A stretch of 64,000 nucleotides of DNA from NCBI GenBank assembly GCA_964637035.1, contig CAZWTU010000002.1, positions 69,638 to 133,637 of the forward strand, given 5' to 3'. The stretch's first letter is position 1. Every line of letters begins with the position of its first letter. A program made the translations under genes and the position numbers. This document shows, piece after piece, positions 1 through 9,251 of the stretch. The notes beneath the pieces are model-generated. The model worked only from the letters and a program-made list of their open reading frames with translations. It did no database searches and was not told the DNA's origin. This DNA comes from CAZMMV01 sp964637035 (GTDB lineage: Bacteria > Bacillota > Clostridia > Tissierellales > Tissierellaceae).

Positions 1-1
1 T

Positions 2-355
2 ATATTTAAATATAAATCTATAATGTTAATAGATGGCGGAATAGAATTTGATAACTTTGATAAGACAATAGATATTGTTAAGGGGCAATTAGAAGAGATG
101 AAACAAGGTATATTTACAGATGAAGATATTAATGTATCAAAAAAATCTTTAAAATCTTCAATGGAATCAATTAAAGACAGTATTTTTCTGATATCAGAAT
201 TTTTCTTTAGCCAACAACTAAGTGAAGATAATAGAAGTTTAGATGAAATCTTAATAGATATAGAAAATGTAAAGAGAGATGAAATAGTAGAGGCAGTTTC
301 TAGAGTAAGCCTGGATACTATATACTTTATGAAAAATTCTAATTTAGAACAATAG
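2..355 (+). CDS. M16-family peptidase-like protein (YmfF type), C-terminal fragment
   Basis: The reading frame is open from the window edge, so this is the last ~117 residues of a longer protein; the ATG at 23 is probably internal. The visible part is helical and charged (a long KGQLEEMKQG-type helix, then DEILIDIENVKRDEIVEAVSRV), as in the C-terminal domain of M16 insulinase-like peptidases. The stop lies 11 bp before a second M16-like gene. Bacillus and clostridia carry such genes in tandem (ymfF-ymfH), with the first member usually lacking the full zinc site. The zinc-site region of this protein is outside the window, so activity cannot be judged. The family call rests mainly on the neighbour. 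Confidence 0.6.
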   Translation: MFKYKSIMLIDGGIEFDNFDKTIDIVKGQLEEMKQGIFTDEDINVSKKSLKSSMESIKDSIFLISEFFFSQQLSEDNRSLDEILIDIENVKRDEIVEAVSRVSLDTIYFMKNSNLEQ

Positions 356-366
356 GAGGAAAAAGT

Positions 367-1656
367 TTGGATATTAAAATATATAATAACGAAAAAATTG
401 ATGAAAAACTTTATTTTAAAAAGATGGAATCTGGATTAGAGGTGTACTTCATTCCTAAAATTGGCTATACAAAAAAACAAGCCATATTTGGGACGAAATA
501 TGGTTCTATAGACAATGTATTTGTACCAATAGATGAAGTTGAGTGTATAGAAGTTCCAGAAGGCATAGCACATTTTTTAGAGCACAAACTGTTTGAAGAA
601 GCTGAGGGTGACATATTCGATAAATTTTCTCAACTAGGCTCTGATGTAAATGCATACACTAATTTTAATCAAACTGCCTACCTATTCAATACAACAGATA
701 ATTTCTATGAAAGCTTAGAATTACTTATAAAATTTGTACAAAATCCTTATTTTACAGATGAAAATGTTGAAAAGGAAAAAGGTATAATAGAACAAGAAAT
801 AAATATGTATAGAGATAATCCTGGGTGGAGGGTGTTCTTTAATTGCTTAAATGGATTGTACAAGGAACATCCTATAAAAATTGATATAGCTGGAACTGTT
901 GATAGTATACAGGAAATCAATAAAGAATTACTTTATAAAAGTTATAATACTTTTTACCATCCTTCAAACATGGTTTTAATAATAGTAGGAGACTTATCTT
1001 TTGATAAAATAATAGGCATTGTTGACAAAGCAGAAAGGAAAGATTACAAAGAATTTGATGAAATAAATAGGGTTTTCCCAGAAGAGCCAGAAAGTGTAAA
1101 TATAAACTTAATAGAAGAAAATATGATGGTTTCAACTCCTATGTTTAATATGGGATTTAAAGATAATCAATGTGGTTTAACAGGAAAAGATCAAATAAAA
1201 AAAGATTTAACTACAAATATAATATTGGATATATTATTTGGCTCAAGTTCTGTATTTTATAACAAGTTATATGATGAAGGCATAATAGATAGTAGCTTTG
1301 GTTCTTATTATACTGGTAAAGAAACTTATGGACATTCTTTAATTGTAGGAGAATCCAACCAACCTAAGGAAGTATACAAAAGGATTTTAGAATTATTTGA
1401 AGAGCCTATAGAAACTATTTTATTAGAGGAGAGTTTTCAACGAATCAAAAAAAATTCCATTGGTGGTTTTCTAATGGGTTGTAATTCTATAGATTTTCTA
1501 GCTAATAATTTTATAGATTTATATTTTGATGGCTTTATTTTCTTAGATTACTTAGATGTCCTAGAATCAATAGAATATAAAGACTTAATTAAAAGATTTA
1601 ACCAGCATTTTAAAAAGGAAAATGTTGTGCTTTCCATAATAAATCCCTTCGAATAA
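367..1656 (+). CDS. M16-family zinc metallopeptidase (YmfH-like)
   Basis: 429 residues from a TTG start preceded by AGGAGGA (354-360). The inverted zinc motif HxxEH is visible as H69-F-L-E72-H73, inside the typical context of an autoproteolysis-like M16 N-terminal domain. A downstream acidic helix (VEKEKGIIEQEINMYRDNP) supplies the usual third zinc-ligand glutamate. A second, inactive-type domain follows in the C-terminal half, so this looks like a complete two-domain M16B protein. It follows the YmfF-like gene with 11 bp between them and is probably co-transcribed with it. In Bacillus these proteins are encoded beside ymfI, and a link to EF-P modification has been proposed. The physiological substrate is unknown. 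Confidence 0.8.
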   Translation: MDIKIYNNEKIDEKLYFKKMESGLEVYFIPKIGYTKKQAIFGTKYGSIDNVFVPIDEVECIEVPEGIAHFLEHKLFEEAEGDIFDKFSQLGSDVNAYTNFNQTAYLFNTTDNFYESLELLIKFVQNPYFTDENVEKEKGIIEQEINMYRDNPGWRVFFNCLNGLYKEHPIKIDIAGTVDSIQEINKELLYKSYNTFYHPSNMVLIIVGDLSFDKIIGIVDKAERKDYKEFDEINRVFPEEPESVNINLIEENMMVSTPMFNMGFKDNQCGLTGKDQIKKDLTTNIILDILFGSSSVFYNKLYDEGIIDSSFGSYYTGKETYGHSLIVGESNQPKEVYKRILELFEEPIETILLEESFQRIKKNSIGGFLMGCNSIDFLANNFIDLYFDGFIFLDYLDVLESIEYKDLIKRFNQHFKKENVVLSIINPFE

Positions 1657-1720
1657 ATAGAAAGTAAATATAATCTATGGTATACTAATTAAATGGAAAA
1701 AGTAGAAAGGCGGTTTTATT

Positions 1721-2458
1721 ATGGAATCAATTGCATTTGAACTCTTTGGCCTTGAAGTTAGATGGTATGGCATCTTCATCGCTACAGGTGTACTCTTAGG
1801 GGCTATTATTGCCATTAGAGAATCCAAAAGAGTAGGTTTTGATGAGGAAACATTGTTAGATTTGCTTATATGGGCAGTTCCTCTGTCTTTAATAGGAGCT
1901 AGGATTTATTATGTAATTTTTAGTTGGGATCTGTATAAAGATAATCCTATTGAGGCATTAAATATTAGGAATGGTGGTTTAGCAATACACGGTGCTATTA
2001 TTGCAGCAACAATTGTAACTATTATTTTTACTAGGATAAGAAAAGTAAATTTTTGGACAATAGCAGATATATGTGCACCTAGTATTATTTTAGGTCAAGC
2101 CATTGGTAGATGGGGGAACTATGCAAACCAAGAAGCTCATGGAGGTCCTACTAACTTACCTTGGGGAATTATGGTAAAGGGTGTAAAGGTACATCCTACA
2201 TTTCTTTATGAATCAATATGGAATTTTGCAGTATTTATTTTTTTATTATGGTATGGAAAGAGAAAACAAAAGGTAAAGGGTGAAGTGTTTTTATTATACC
2301 TGGCCTTATACTCCTTTATTAGGCTTTTTATAGAAGGGCTTAGAACAGATAGTTTGATGTTAGGGCAAATCAGAGTAGCACAATTAATGAGTATTATAGG
2401 TATGATCATTCCTGCATATGTTTTCTATAGAAGAAGAAAAGAAAAATTACAAGATTAA
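1721..2458 (+). CDS. lgt: Prolipoprotein diacylglyceryl transferase
   Basis: 245 residues, a normal length for Lgt. It transfers diacylglycerol from phosphatidylglycerol to the lipobox cysteine of prolipoproteins at the membrane. Visible signatures are the HGAIIAA segment (N-terminal half) and the Lgt signature GRWGNYANQEAHGG around residues 128-141, set among about seven hydrophobic segments. The ATG at 1721 is preceded by AAAGGCGG. A clear terminator follows at 2461. A potential substrate is encoded in this window, the YhcN-like lipoprotein at the far end. Confidence 0.95.
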   Translation: MESIAFELFGLEVRWYGIFIATGVLLGAIIAIRESKRVGFDEETLLDLLIWAVPLSLIGARIYYVIFSWDLYKDNPIEALNIRNGGLAIHGAIIAATIVTIIFTRIRKVNFWTIADICAPSIILGQAIGRWGNYANQEAHGGPTNLPWGIMVKGVKVHPTFLYESIWNFAVFIFLLWYGKRKQKVKGEVFLLYLALYSFIRLFIEGLRTDSLMLGQIRVAQLMSIIGMIIPAYVFYRRRKEKLQD

Positions 2459-2460
2459 AA

Positions 2461-2490
2461 AAACTGCTGACTCAAGTCAGCAGTTTTTTA
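2461..2490 (+). terminator. Intrinsic terminator after lgt
   Basis: An 11-bp perfect stem (AAACTGCTGAC / GTCAGCAGTTT) with a TCAA loop, followed by a T run, starts 3 bp after the lgt stop. It separates lgt from the mraZ-led cluster. Confidence 0.9.
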
Positions 2491-2593
2491 ATTTCCTGTA
2501 GACTAATCTGAAAATTTGAATAATTTTAAAATAATATGATTTATTTTAATAAAATGCTGGAATATTATTCTAATTTAGTGTAGAATAGTATAT

Positions 2594-2646
2594 GAAGTGG
2601 TAGGAAGTGGTGCAAAGTGGTTTAAAATATAGGAAAAGCGAGTGGA
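2594..2646 (+). promoter_or_regulatory. MraZ operator boxes upstream of mraZ
   Basis: Three copies of a (G/A)AAGTGGT box start at 2594, 2604 and 2614, exactly 10 bp apart. A degenerate fourth copy (CGAGTGGA) lies at 2639-2646 and overlaps the probable ribosome binding site. MraZ is known to bind short direct repeats of the AAAGTG(G/T) or GTGGG type at one-helical-turn spacing in front of its own gene, so these are predicted autoregulatory sites. A weak -10 (TAGAAT, 2581-2586) lies just upstream of the boxes. Confidence 0.75.
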
Positions 2647-2651
2647 ATCTT

Positions 2652-3083
2652 ATGTTTATTGGAGAATACCAACATACTTTAGATAGTAAGGGGAGAATTA
2701 TTATTCCTTCAAAACTTAGAGAAGAATTAGGGGAGAACTTTGTAATGACAAAGGGGTTAGATAACTGTCTTTTTGTATATCCTAATTCTGAGTGGATTAT
2801 TCTAGAAGAAAAACTTAAAACATTACCACTTACAAATAGAGATGCTAGGGCATTTATTAGATTTTTCTTTGCAGGTGCCAGTGAATCTAGCTTAGATAAA
2901 CAAGGCAGGGCACTTATTCCTACAAATTTAAGAGAACATTCCAAACTAGATAAAAATGTGGTAATTATAGGAGTATCTACAAGGATTGAAATATGGGGTA
3001 AAGAAGAATGGGATGATTACAATAACGATGATAATTTAAGTTATGACAAGATAGCAGAAAAGATGGCTGAATTAGGTATCTAA
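2652..3083 (+). CDS. mraZ: Transcriptional regulator MraZ
   Basis: 143 residues when started at the ATG at 2652, giving the canonical N terminus MFIGEYQHTLDSKGRIIIPSK. An in-frame GTG 45 bp upstream would add 15 residues absent from the family and would sit inside the operator boxes, so it is rejected. Two SpoVT/AbrB-like repeats are visible: DSKGRIIIPSKLRE near residue 11 and LDKQGRALIPTNLRE in the second half. MraZ forms ring-shaped DNA-binding oligomers that regulate the dcw cluster. It is the first gene of the cluster and lies 14 bp before rsmH. Confidence 0.95.
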   Translation: MFIGEYQHTLDSKGRIIIPSKLREELGENFVMTKGLDNCLFVYPNSEWIILEEKLKTLPLTNRDARAFIRFFFAGASESSLDKQGRALIPTNLREHSKLDKNVVIIGVSTRIEIWGKEEWDDYNNDDNLSYDKIAEKMAELGI

Positions 3084-3097
3084 ATAGGAGGATTTCT

Positions 3098-4036
3098 ATG
3101 AAATTTGAACATGTACCAGTTTTATTAAATGAAGTCATAGATGGATTAAAGATAAAGGAAGATGGCATTTATGTAGACGCCACCTTAGGAGGCGGAGGTC
3201 ACTCTAAGTATATAATTGAAAAACTAACTAGTGGAAAATTAATAGGCATAGACCAAGATGAAAATGCTTTAAAGAAGGCGAATGAAGTACTAAAGGATTA
3301 TAGTGATAATTTAATATTAGTTCACAATAATTATGAAAATATAGATAAGGTCCTAATAGCATTAGGAATAGAAAAGATAGATGGAATTTTATTAGATATA
3401 GGAGTTTCGTCTCACCAATTAGATGAAAAATCTAGAGGTTTCTCCCATAATCAGGATGCTCCTTTAGATATGAGGATGGATAGAACAAGTTCTTTTACGG
3501 CTAAAGACTTGGTAAACACATATAGTCAAAAAGAATTGGAAGATATTATATGGAATTATGGAGAGGATAGATGGGCTAAAAGAATTGCAGAGTTCATAAT
3601 TGAGGCTAGGAGGGAAAAGCCTATAGAGACAACATTTGAATTAGTAACCATAATAAAGAAAGCTATTCCAAGTGGTGCAAGAAGAGGGGGTCCACATCCT
3701 GGAAAAAGAACATTTCAAGGAATTAGGATAGAAGTTAACAGGGAATTAGATGTACTCAAAAGTTCAATTCCTAAAATGGTAGAACTTCTTAATCCAGGTG
3801 GGAGGATAGCTATTATAACATTTCATTCCCTAGAGGATAGGATTGTTAAAAATAGCTTTAAAGAATTATACAAAGATTGCATTTGTCCACCAGAGTTCCC
3901 TCAATGCATATGTGATAAACATAGAGAAATAGAAATTATTACTAGAAAACCTATTCTACCTAGTAAAGGGGAGATAAAGAAAAATCCTAGATCTAGGTCT
4001 GCAAAACTTAGAATTGGAGAAAAATTAATGTTCTAA
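3098..4036 (+). CDS. rsmH: 16S rRNA (cytosine(1402)-N4)-methyltransferase
   Basis: 312 residues. RsmH (MraW) methylates N4 of C1402 in the 16S rRNA decoding centre using S-adenosylmethionine. Visible motifs are the N-terminal HVPVLLNEV, the SAM-binding VDATLGGGGHS (residues 26-36), LLDIGVSSHQLD, and the C-terminal FHSLEDRIVK and PRSRSAKLR. The ATG is preceded by AGGAGG. Position after mraZ is the conserved dcw order. Confidence 0.97.
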   Translation: MKFEHVPVLLNEVIDGLKIKEDGIYVDATLGGGGHSKYIIEKLTSGKLIGIDQDENALKKANEVLKDYSDNLILVHNNYENIDKVLIALGIEKIDGILLDIGVSSHQLDEKSRGFSHNQDAPLDMRMDRTSSFTAKDLVNTYSQKELEDIIWNYGEDRWAKRIAEFIIEARREKPIETTFELVTIIKKAIPSGARRGGPHPGKRTFQGIRIEVNRELDVLKSSIPKMVELLNPGGRIAIITFHSLEDRIVKNSFKELYKDCICPPEFPQCICDKHREIEIITRKPILPSKGEIKKNPRSRSAKLRIGEKLMF

Positions 4037-4057
4037 ATACTAAAGGGGGAGAATAAA

Positions 4058-4513
4058 TTGTTAGAAGCAAGAGAACTTAGTTATTATCCTGTGGAAGAAC
4101 TTGAAAGAAATAAAAGAACCACAGAACGTAGAAAAAAATCAAATACAATTAAAAAGAAAAACAATAGTGGTATAAAAATAATGTTTTTATTCTTGCCTGT
4201 GATGATTTGTACAATATGTTTACTAATACTATTTAGATATGTAAACATTACTTCTGTACGCCAAGATTTAACAAAATTGCAGAGTCAGAAAACAGAATTA
4301 GAAAAAACTAAAATAAATTTAATAGGGGATTTGGAAGGCATAAAATCCTCAAAGAAAATAGCTGAAGATGCTGTTTTAAAACTAGGTATGGATTATCCAA
4401 CCCAAGATCAAATAGTATATGTATCAGTAAATGATAATGTTCCAAATAAGGAAGCTAGAAATAGTAACAATAGGCTCAAAAGAATGCTTAGTATGGTTGG
4501 TAGTATGTTTTAG
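4058..4513 (+). CDS. ftsL: Cell division protein FtsL-like
   Basis: 151 residues from a TTG start behind GGGGGAG. The layout is a basic cytoplasmic N terminus (KRTTERRKKSNTIKKK), one membrane helix at about residues 40-62, then a periplasmic coiled coil (LTKLQSQKTELEKTKINLIGDLEG) and a short tail. This is the FtsL/DivIC topology; FtsL forms a complex with FtsB/DivIC and FtsQ that activates septal synthesis. Sequence identity in this family is poor, so the call rests on topology and position between rsmH and the class B PBP. Confidence 0.85.
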   Translation: MLEARELSYYPVEELERNKRTTERRKKSNTIKKKNNSGIKIMFLFLPVMICTICLLILFRYVNITSVRQDLTKLQSQKTELEKTKINLIGDLEGIKSSKKIAEDAVLKLGMDYPTQDQIVYVSVNDNVPNKEARNSNNRLKRMLSMVGSMF

Positions 4514-4524
4514 GGGGTATTATT

Positions 4525-6690
4525 TTGGAAAAACCTAGTTATTCATCTAAAAAAAGATTGTTATTCATATTATTTGTTGTAGCTTTTGTATCTATAGTTT
4601 TGATAGTTAGATTAGGATACTTACAAATTGTAAAGGGAGAAGAATTAAAAAAAGGCGCATTACAGCAATGGACAAAAGGAATAACTATAAAACCTAAAAG
4701 AGGAATAATTTACGATAGAAAAGGACAAAAATTAGCAGTAAGTATAAGTGCATCCACTGTATGGGCAAGCCCAGCAGATGTAAAAACTGGAGATCCTGAA
4801 AAAACTGCTAAAGAAGTTGCAAGAGTATTAGAAATGGATGAAGAGTTTATATATGAAAAAATAACTAAAAACATTAGGACGGAAAGAATAAAGCAATGGA
4901 TAAGTAGGGAAGAGGCCATTGAATTAAGAAAATTAAATTTACCAGGCATTGAAGTGGTAGATGATAATAAAAGATACTATCCCTATGGGAATTTTGCTTC
5001 TTATATTTTAGGTTTTACTGATATTGATAATGATGGTTTAGCTGGAATTGAAAATACATATAATAGTTATTTAACTGGAACCCCTGGAAGATGGGTAAAA
5101 ACAACAGATGCTCCAGGCAGGCAATTACCATTTGATGGGGAGAAAATTTATGAGCCTTCAAATGGCTTATCAGCAGTCCTTACTATTGATGAAATAATTC
5201 AGCATTTTGCAGAGAAGGCAGCACAAGAAGCCTTAGAGTTAAACGGGGCTAAAAATGTATCAATAATAATTATGGATCCTAATAATGGAGATATATTAGC
5301 TATGGCTAATAAACCGGACTTTGACCCTAATGAACCAAGAATTCCACTTAATGAGACAATAAAAAAACAATGGGAAGACCTACCCCAGGAAGAATTAACT
5401 AAGAAATGGAATGCTATGTGGAGAAATTTTTCTATTAACGACGTATACGAACCTGGATCCACATTTAAACTGATTACTGCAGCTATTGCATTAGAAGAAA
5501 ACATTGCAAGCCCTGAATCACATTTTTATTGCAATGGATTTGTTAGGGATATAAAGGGAGGACCTCTTAAATGCTCAAAGTGGTATGATCCACATGGAGC
5601 CCAAACTTTAACTGAAGGAATGAACAATTCCTGTAACGTAGTTTTTATTGATTTGGGTAGAAGAACTGGAAAAGAATTATTTTATAAAAATATAAAAGCT
5701 TTTGGTTTTGGAGAAAAGACTGGAATTGATTTAAATGGCGAGCAAATGGGGATAATACCAAATGGGCTTGATGATATAAAAGAAATCAGGTTAGCAACCA
5801 TGTCCTACGGACATGGTATAGCAATTACTCCTCTACAACTTATAAATGCTGTATCGGCAATTTCAAATGGCGGTAAATTAATGGAACCAAGATTGGTAAA
5901 AGAACTTATTGACGAAAATGGTCAGGTTCAAGTAAGTTATGAACCAGAACTAAAAAGACAGGTAGTATCTAAAACTACTTCTGATAGTATGTTAAAAATG
6001 ATGGAAGAAGTTGTTGAAAAAGGTACAGGTACAAGTGCATATATACCTGGATATAGGGTAGGTGGAAAAACAGGAACTGCACAAAAAGTTGGAAGTGGAG
6101 GATATGCACCTGGAAAATATATTGGATCTTTTGTTGCTGTAGCACCAGTAGATGATCCACAGGTGGCTATACTTGTTGTAGTAGATGAACCAAGTGGGGT
6201 TTACTATGGCGGGTCTGTAGCAGCACCTGTGGTTAAAAAAGTATTAGAGGAAACACTACAATACTTAGAAATACCTCCTGTGTTTACAGAAGAAGAAAAG
6301 GAAAAGATTGTAGAAAAAGTTGAAATTCCAGATGTAAGAAATGAAATAATCGGTAAGGCTGGAGAAACTTTAAAATCAATTGGACTAAAATATACTACTG
6401 AATATTTAGAGATCACTACAGAATCCATAGTATTAGACCAATTTCCATTACCAGGTATTGAAGTGGAAAAAGGTTCCATAGTAGACTTGTACTTGGATGA
6501 AAATAACAAGAAAACCATAATAGTTCCAGATCTAATGAATAAGGATAAAGATGAAGTAATCGATATACTCAATAATTTAAATTCAAATTATGAGCTTAAT
6601 GGCACAGGAAGAGTAAAGACTCAAAGTCCTATGCCAGGTGAAAAAATTAGTATTGATGAAAAAATACTGGTTGAATTTAGTAATGATTAA
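4525..6690 (+). CDS. Class B penicillin-binding protein with PASTA domains (FtsI/PBP2B/SpoVD family)
   Basis: 721 residues from a TTG start with GGGGG upstream. The order is an N-terminal membrane helix (about 9-30), dimerisation domain, transpeptidase domain, then two PASTA repeats (about 600-720). Active-site motifs are S312-T-F-K (EPGSTFKL), S369-C-N and K515-T-G-T. The enzyme cross-links septal or spore peptidoglycan on the outer face of the membrane. PASTA repeats occur in both PBP2B/FtsI and SpoVD, and clostridia often have a single gene here serving division or sporulation, so I leave the symbol open. A second class B PBP without PASTA is encoded at 59322. Confidence 0.93.
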   Translation: MEKPSYSSKKRLLFILFVVAFVSIVLIVRLGYLQIVKGEELKKGALQQWTKGITIKPKRGIIYDRKGQKLAVSISASTVWASPADVKTGDPEKTAKEVARVLEMDEEFIYEKITKNIRTERIKQWISREEAIELRKLNLPGIEVVDDNKRYYPYGNFASYILGFTDIDNDGLAGIENTYNSYLTGTPGRWVKTTDAPGRQLPFDGEKIYEPSNGLSAVLTIDEIIQHFAEKAAQEALELNGAKNVSIIIMDPNNGDILAMANKPDFDPNEPRIPLNETIKKQWEDLPQEELTKKWNAMWRNFSINDVYEPGSTFKLITAAIALEENIASPESHFYCNGFVRDIKGGPLKCSKWYDPHGAQTLTEGMNNSCNVVFIDLGRRTGKELFYKNIKAFGFGEKTGIDLNGEQMGIIPNGLDDIKEIRLATMSYGHGIAITPLQLINAVSAISNGGKLMEPRLVKELIDENGQVQVSYEPELKRQVVSKTTSDSMLKMMEEVVEKGTGTSAYIPGYRVGGKTGTAQKVGSGGYAPGKYIGSFVAVAPVDDPQVAILVVVDEPSGVYYGGSVAAPVVKKVLEETLQYLEIPPVFTEEEKEKIVEKVEIPDVRNEIIGKAGETLKSIGLKYTTEYLEITTESIVLDQFPLPGIEVEKGSIVDLYLDENNKKTIIVPDLMNKDKDEVIDILNNLNSNYELNGTGRVKTQSPMPGEKISIDEKILVEFSND

Positions 6691-6704
6691 GGATACTATA
6701 GTTA

Positions 6705-6730
6705 GAGGCAACTTAATAGGTTGCCTTTTA
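6705..6730 (+). terminator. Weak terminator-like hairpin between PBP gene and murE
   Basis: A 7-bp stem (AGGCAAC / GTTGCCT) with a 7-nt loop and a TTTT tail lies in the 75-bp gap before murE. It is too short to be a strong terminator and may only reduce read-through into murE. Confidence 0.55.
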
Positions 6731-6765
6731 GTTAATTTATTTAGAAAATAAAATGGGGTGTAGGG

Positions 6766-8220
6766 ATGAAATTAAGGGATGTAATAAATAACTATGAAGT
6801 AGATGAAATCAGGGGAAACATAGATATTGATCTGGTAAAAATAGAAAATGATTCAAGAAGGGTCAAAGAGGGATATATGTTTATAGCTGAAAAAGGATAT
6901 ACTGTAGATGGGCATAATTACGTAAATAAGGCCATAGAAAATGGGGCTATCGTAGTTGTTATAGAAGATGAGGTAGAAATATGTGACCATATTACTACTG
7001 TAAAGGTAAAGAACACTATAAATGCAATGGCCAAGTTTTCGGCTAATTTTCATGGAAATCCTTGGGAAAAACTTAATATGATAGGAATAACAGGTACAAA
7101 TGGGAAGACTTCTACTAGTTATTTACTGAAAAGTATATTTGATACAAAAAACCATATCACTGGATTAATAGGTACTAATGGGGCAGTTGTAGATAAAGAA
7201 ATTATAGATATACCAAACACTACACCAAACTCATTGACTGTGCATGAGATTTTGAATAAAATGGTTGAAAAACAGGTTGATGATTGTATCATGGAAGTTT
7301 CTTCCCATGCTCTAGAATTAAATCGAGTAAAGTATATAAACTTTGATGTAGGATTATTTACAAATCTGTCCAAAGACCATTTAGATTACCATGAAACCAT
7401 GGAAAGCTATTTCAACAGTAAATTAAAATTATTCTTAAAGACAAACAAGTATAATATAATAAATATAGATGACGATTATGGCAAAAAGATAGTTGAAATG
7501 ATAAGCAATAGAGTTGGATTGTTAACATTTGCTATAAAGGAAAAGGCAGATATTTTTGCCACAGATATAGAATTTACATTATCTAAAGTTAAATTCAATT
7601 TAAATACTCCTAAGGGGAAAAGACATATAACTTTGAACACTCCTGGAGAATTTAGCGTATATAACGCCCTGGCTGCAGCTTCGACGGCTTATGCTTGCCA
7701 TATAGACCTAGACACTATCAAAAGCGGGCTTGAGTCCCTAGGGGGCGTTAGAGGCAGGTTTGAGGTAGTACCAACAGATACTGACTATACTGTAATTATT
7801 GATTTTGCCCATACTGCTGATGGTCTAGAAAAAGTACTTACAGTAATAGATAAATTTGCTAAGGGTAGAAAGGTTGTTATTTTCGGAGCTGGAGGCAATA
7901 GGGATAAAACAAAACGTCCGGAAATGGGAGAAACTGTAGGAAAACATGCAGATTTATCAATAGTAACATCAGACAATCCTAGATTTGAAGACCCAGAAAG
8001 TATTGTAGATGACGTGATAGTGGGAACTTTAAAGGCTAAAGGTGAATATGTTAAGATAGTAGATAGAAAAGAAGCCATAAAGTATGCATTAGATAATGCT
8101 AAAAAAGATGATATAATTTTATTAGCTGGTAAAGGACATGAAACACATACAACAATTAAGGATAAAAAGCTTCCTTTTGATGAAAGGGAAATTGTATTAG
8201 ATTATTTGAAAAATAACTAA
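6766..8220 (+). CDS. murE: UDP-N-acetylmuramoyl-L-alanyl-D-glutamate--2,6-diaminopimelate ligase
   Basis: 484 residues. MurE adds the third residue of the stem peptide in the cytoplasm, using ATP. The ATP loop GTNGKTST is at residues 110-117. The substrate-selecting motif is D403-N-P-R406, followed by FEDP. DNPR with this arginine is the meso-diaminopimelate type, whereas lysine-adding enzymes differ here, so the wall is predicted to be A1-gamma with meso-DAP. The gene is followed 27 bp later by mraY. The murF gene that normally sits between them is missing. Confidence 0.96.
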   Translation: MKLRDVINNYEVDEIRGNIDIDLVKIENDSRRVKEGYMFIAEKGYTVDGHNYVNKAIENGAIVVVIEDEVEICDHITTVKVKNTINAMAKFSANFHGNPWEKLNMIGITGTNGKTSTSYLLKSIFDTKNHITGLIGTNGAVVDKEIIDIPNTTPNSLTVHEILNKMVEKQVDDCIMEVSSHALELNRVKYINFDVGLFTNLSKDHLDYHETMESYFNSKLKLFLKTNKYNIINIDDDYGKKIVEMISNRVGLLTFAIKEKADIFATDIEFTLSKVKFNLNTPKGKRHITLNTPGEFSVYNALAAASTAYACHIDLDTIKSGLESLGGVRGRFEVVPTDTDYTVIIDFAHTADGLEKVLTVIDKFAKGRKVVIFGAGGNRDKTKRPEMGETVGKHADLSIVTSDNPRFEDPESIVDDVIVGTLKAKGEYVKIVDRKEAIKYALDNAKKDDIILLAGKGHETHTTIKDKKLPFDEREIVLDYLKNN

Positions 8221-8247
8221 TATAAAACTACCTAGGAGGAGAAGAAA

Positions 8248-9234
8248 ATGATTGAATATATGGATATAGTTAGAAATATTATTATTTCTTTTATAATAAC
8301 TGTGCTTTTAGGACCTATAATAATACCAATGTTAAAAAGATTAAAAATAGGTCAAAGTATTAGAGAAGAAGGACCAAAATCTCATTTTAAAAAAAGTGGA
8401 ACCCCTACTATGGGGGGCATAATAATATTTATAGCTTTAATAATTACACTTATTACTAGTGGGATGATGAACAAAGAAATAAATAAGGATATGAAGGATA
8501 TATATGTTTTATTATTTGCTACATTAGGATTTGGATTAATAGGTTTTGTAGATGATTATATAAAGGTAGTAAAGAGAAGAAGTTTAGGGTTAACAGCATC
8601 ACAAAAGCTAATTGCACAAATAGTTTTGGCTACTGGATTAGCTATATATCAGTCATTTATGTCTGGCTTAGATACAAATTTGATCATACCTTTTTTAAAG
8701 GACCATACTTTAAATCTAGGCATATTTTATATACCTTTTATTGTTTTTGTCGTAGTAGGAACTGTAAACAGTGTTAACTTAACAGACGGATTAGATGGCT
8801 TAGCATCTGGAGTTACATTAATTGTATTATCTTTTTTCGGAATAATAGCTTTTAATTGGGGAAGAGAAAGTATATCGATCTTTTCAACAGCATTAGCAGG
8901 CGGTTGTTTAGGATTTTTAATACACAATGCTCACCCTGCTAAGGTGTTTATGGGTGATACTGGTTCACTTGCACTAGGAGGTGCAGTAGCCGCCATAGCC
9001 ATATTGTTAAATATTCCGCTTATAATCCCACTAGTGGGGGGCATATACTTTATAGAAGCCCTCTCAGTTATTATTCAAGTTACATCTTTTAAGATAACTG
9101 GAAAGCGTGTTTTTTTAATGTCCCCATTGCATCACCATTTTGAACATAAGGGTTGGAAAGAGACTACTATTGTAGCTGTGTTTTGGATATGCACGGTAAT
9201 ATTTTGTTTAATTGGAATTTATAGCCTAATTTGA
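8248..9234 (+). CDS. mraY: Phospho-N-acetylmuramoyl-pentapeptide transferase
   Basis: 328 residues with about ten membrane segments. MraY transfers phospho-MurNAc-pentapeptide from UDP to undecaprenyl phosphate to make lipid I. Conserved cytoplasmic motifs are GFVDDYIKV, NLTDGLDGLA, FMGDTGSLALGG and PLHHHFEHKGW. The start is the ATG at 8248 behind TAGGAGGAG. Eight to 17 bp separate it from murD depending on the murD start. Confidence 0.97.
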   Translation: MIEYMDIVRNIIISFIITVLLGPIIIPMLKRLKIGQSIREEGPKSHFKKSGTPTMGGIIIFIALIITLITSGMMNKEINKDMKDIYVLLFATLGFGLIGFVDDYIKVVKRRSLGLTASQKLIAQIVLATGLAIYQSFMSGLDTNLIIPFLKDHTLNLGIFYIPFIVFVVVGTVNSVNLTDGLDGLASGVTLIVLSFFGIIAFNWGRESISIFSTALAGGCLGFLIHNAHPAKVFMGDTGSLALGGAVAAIAILLNIPLIIPLVGGIYFIEALSVIIQVTSFKITGKRVFLMSPLHHHFEHKGWKETTIVAVFWICTVIFCLIGIYSLI

Positions 9235-9251
9235 GAAGGTAGGTGGGTAAT

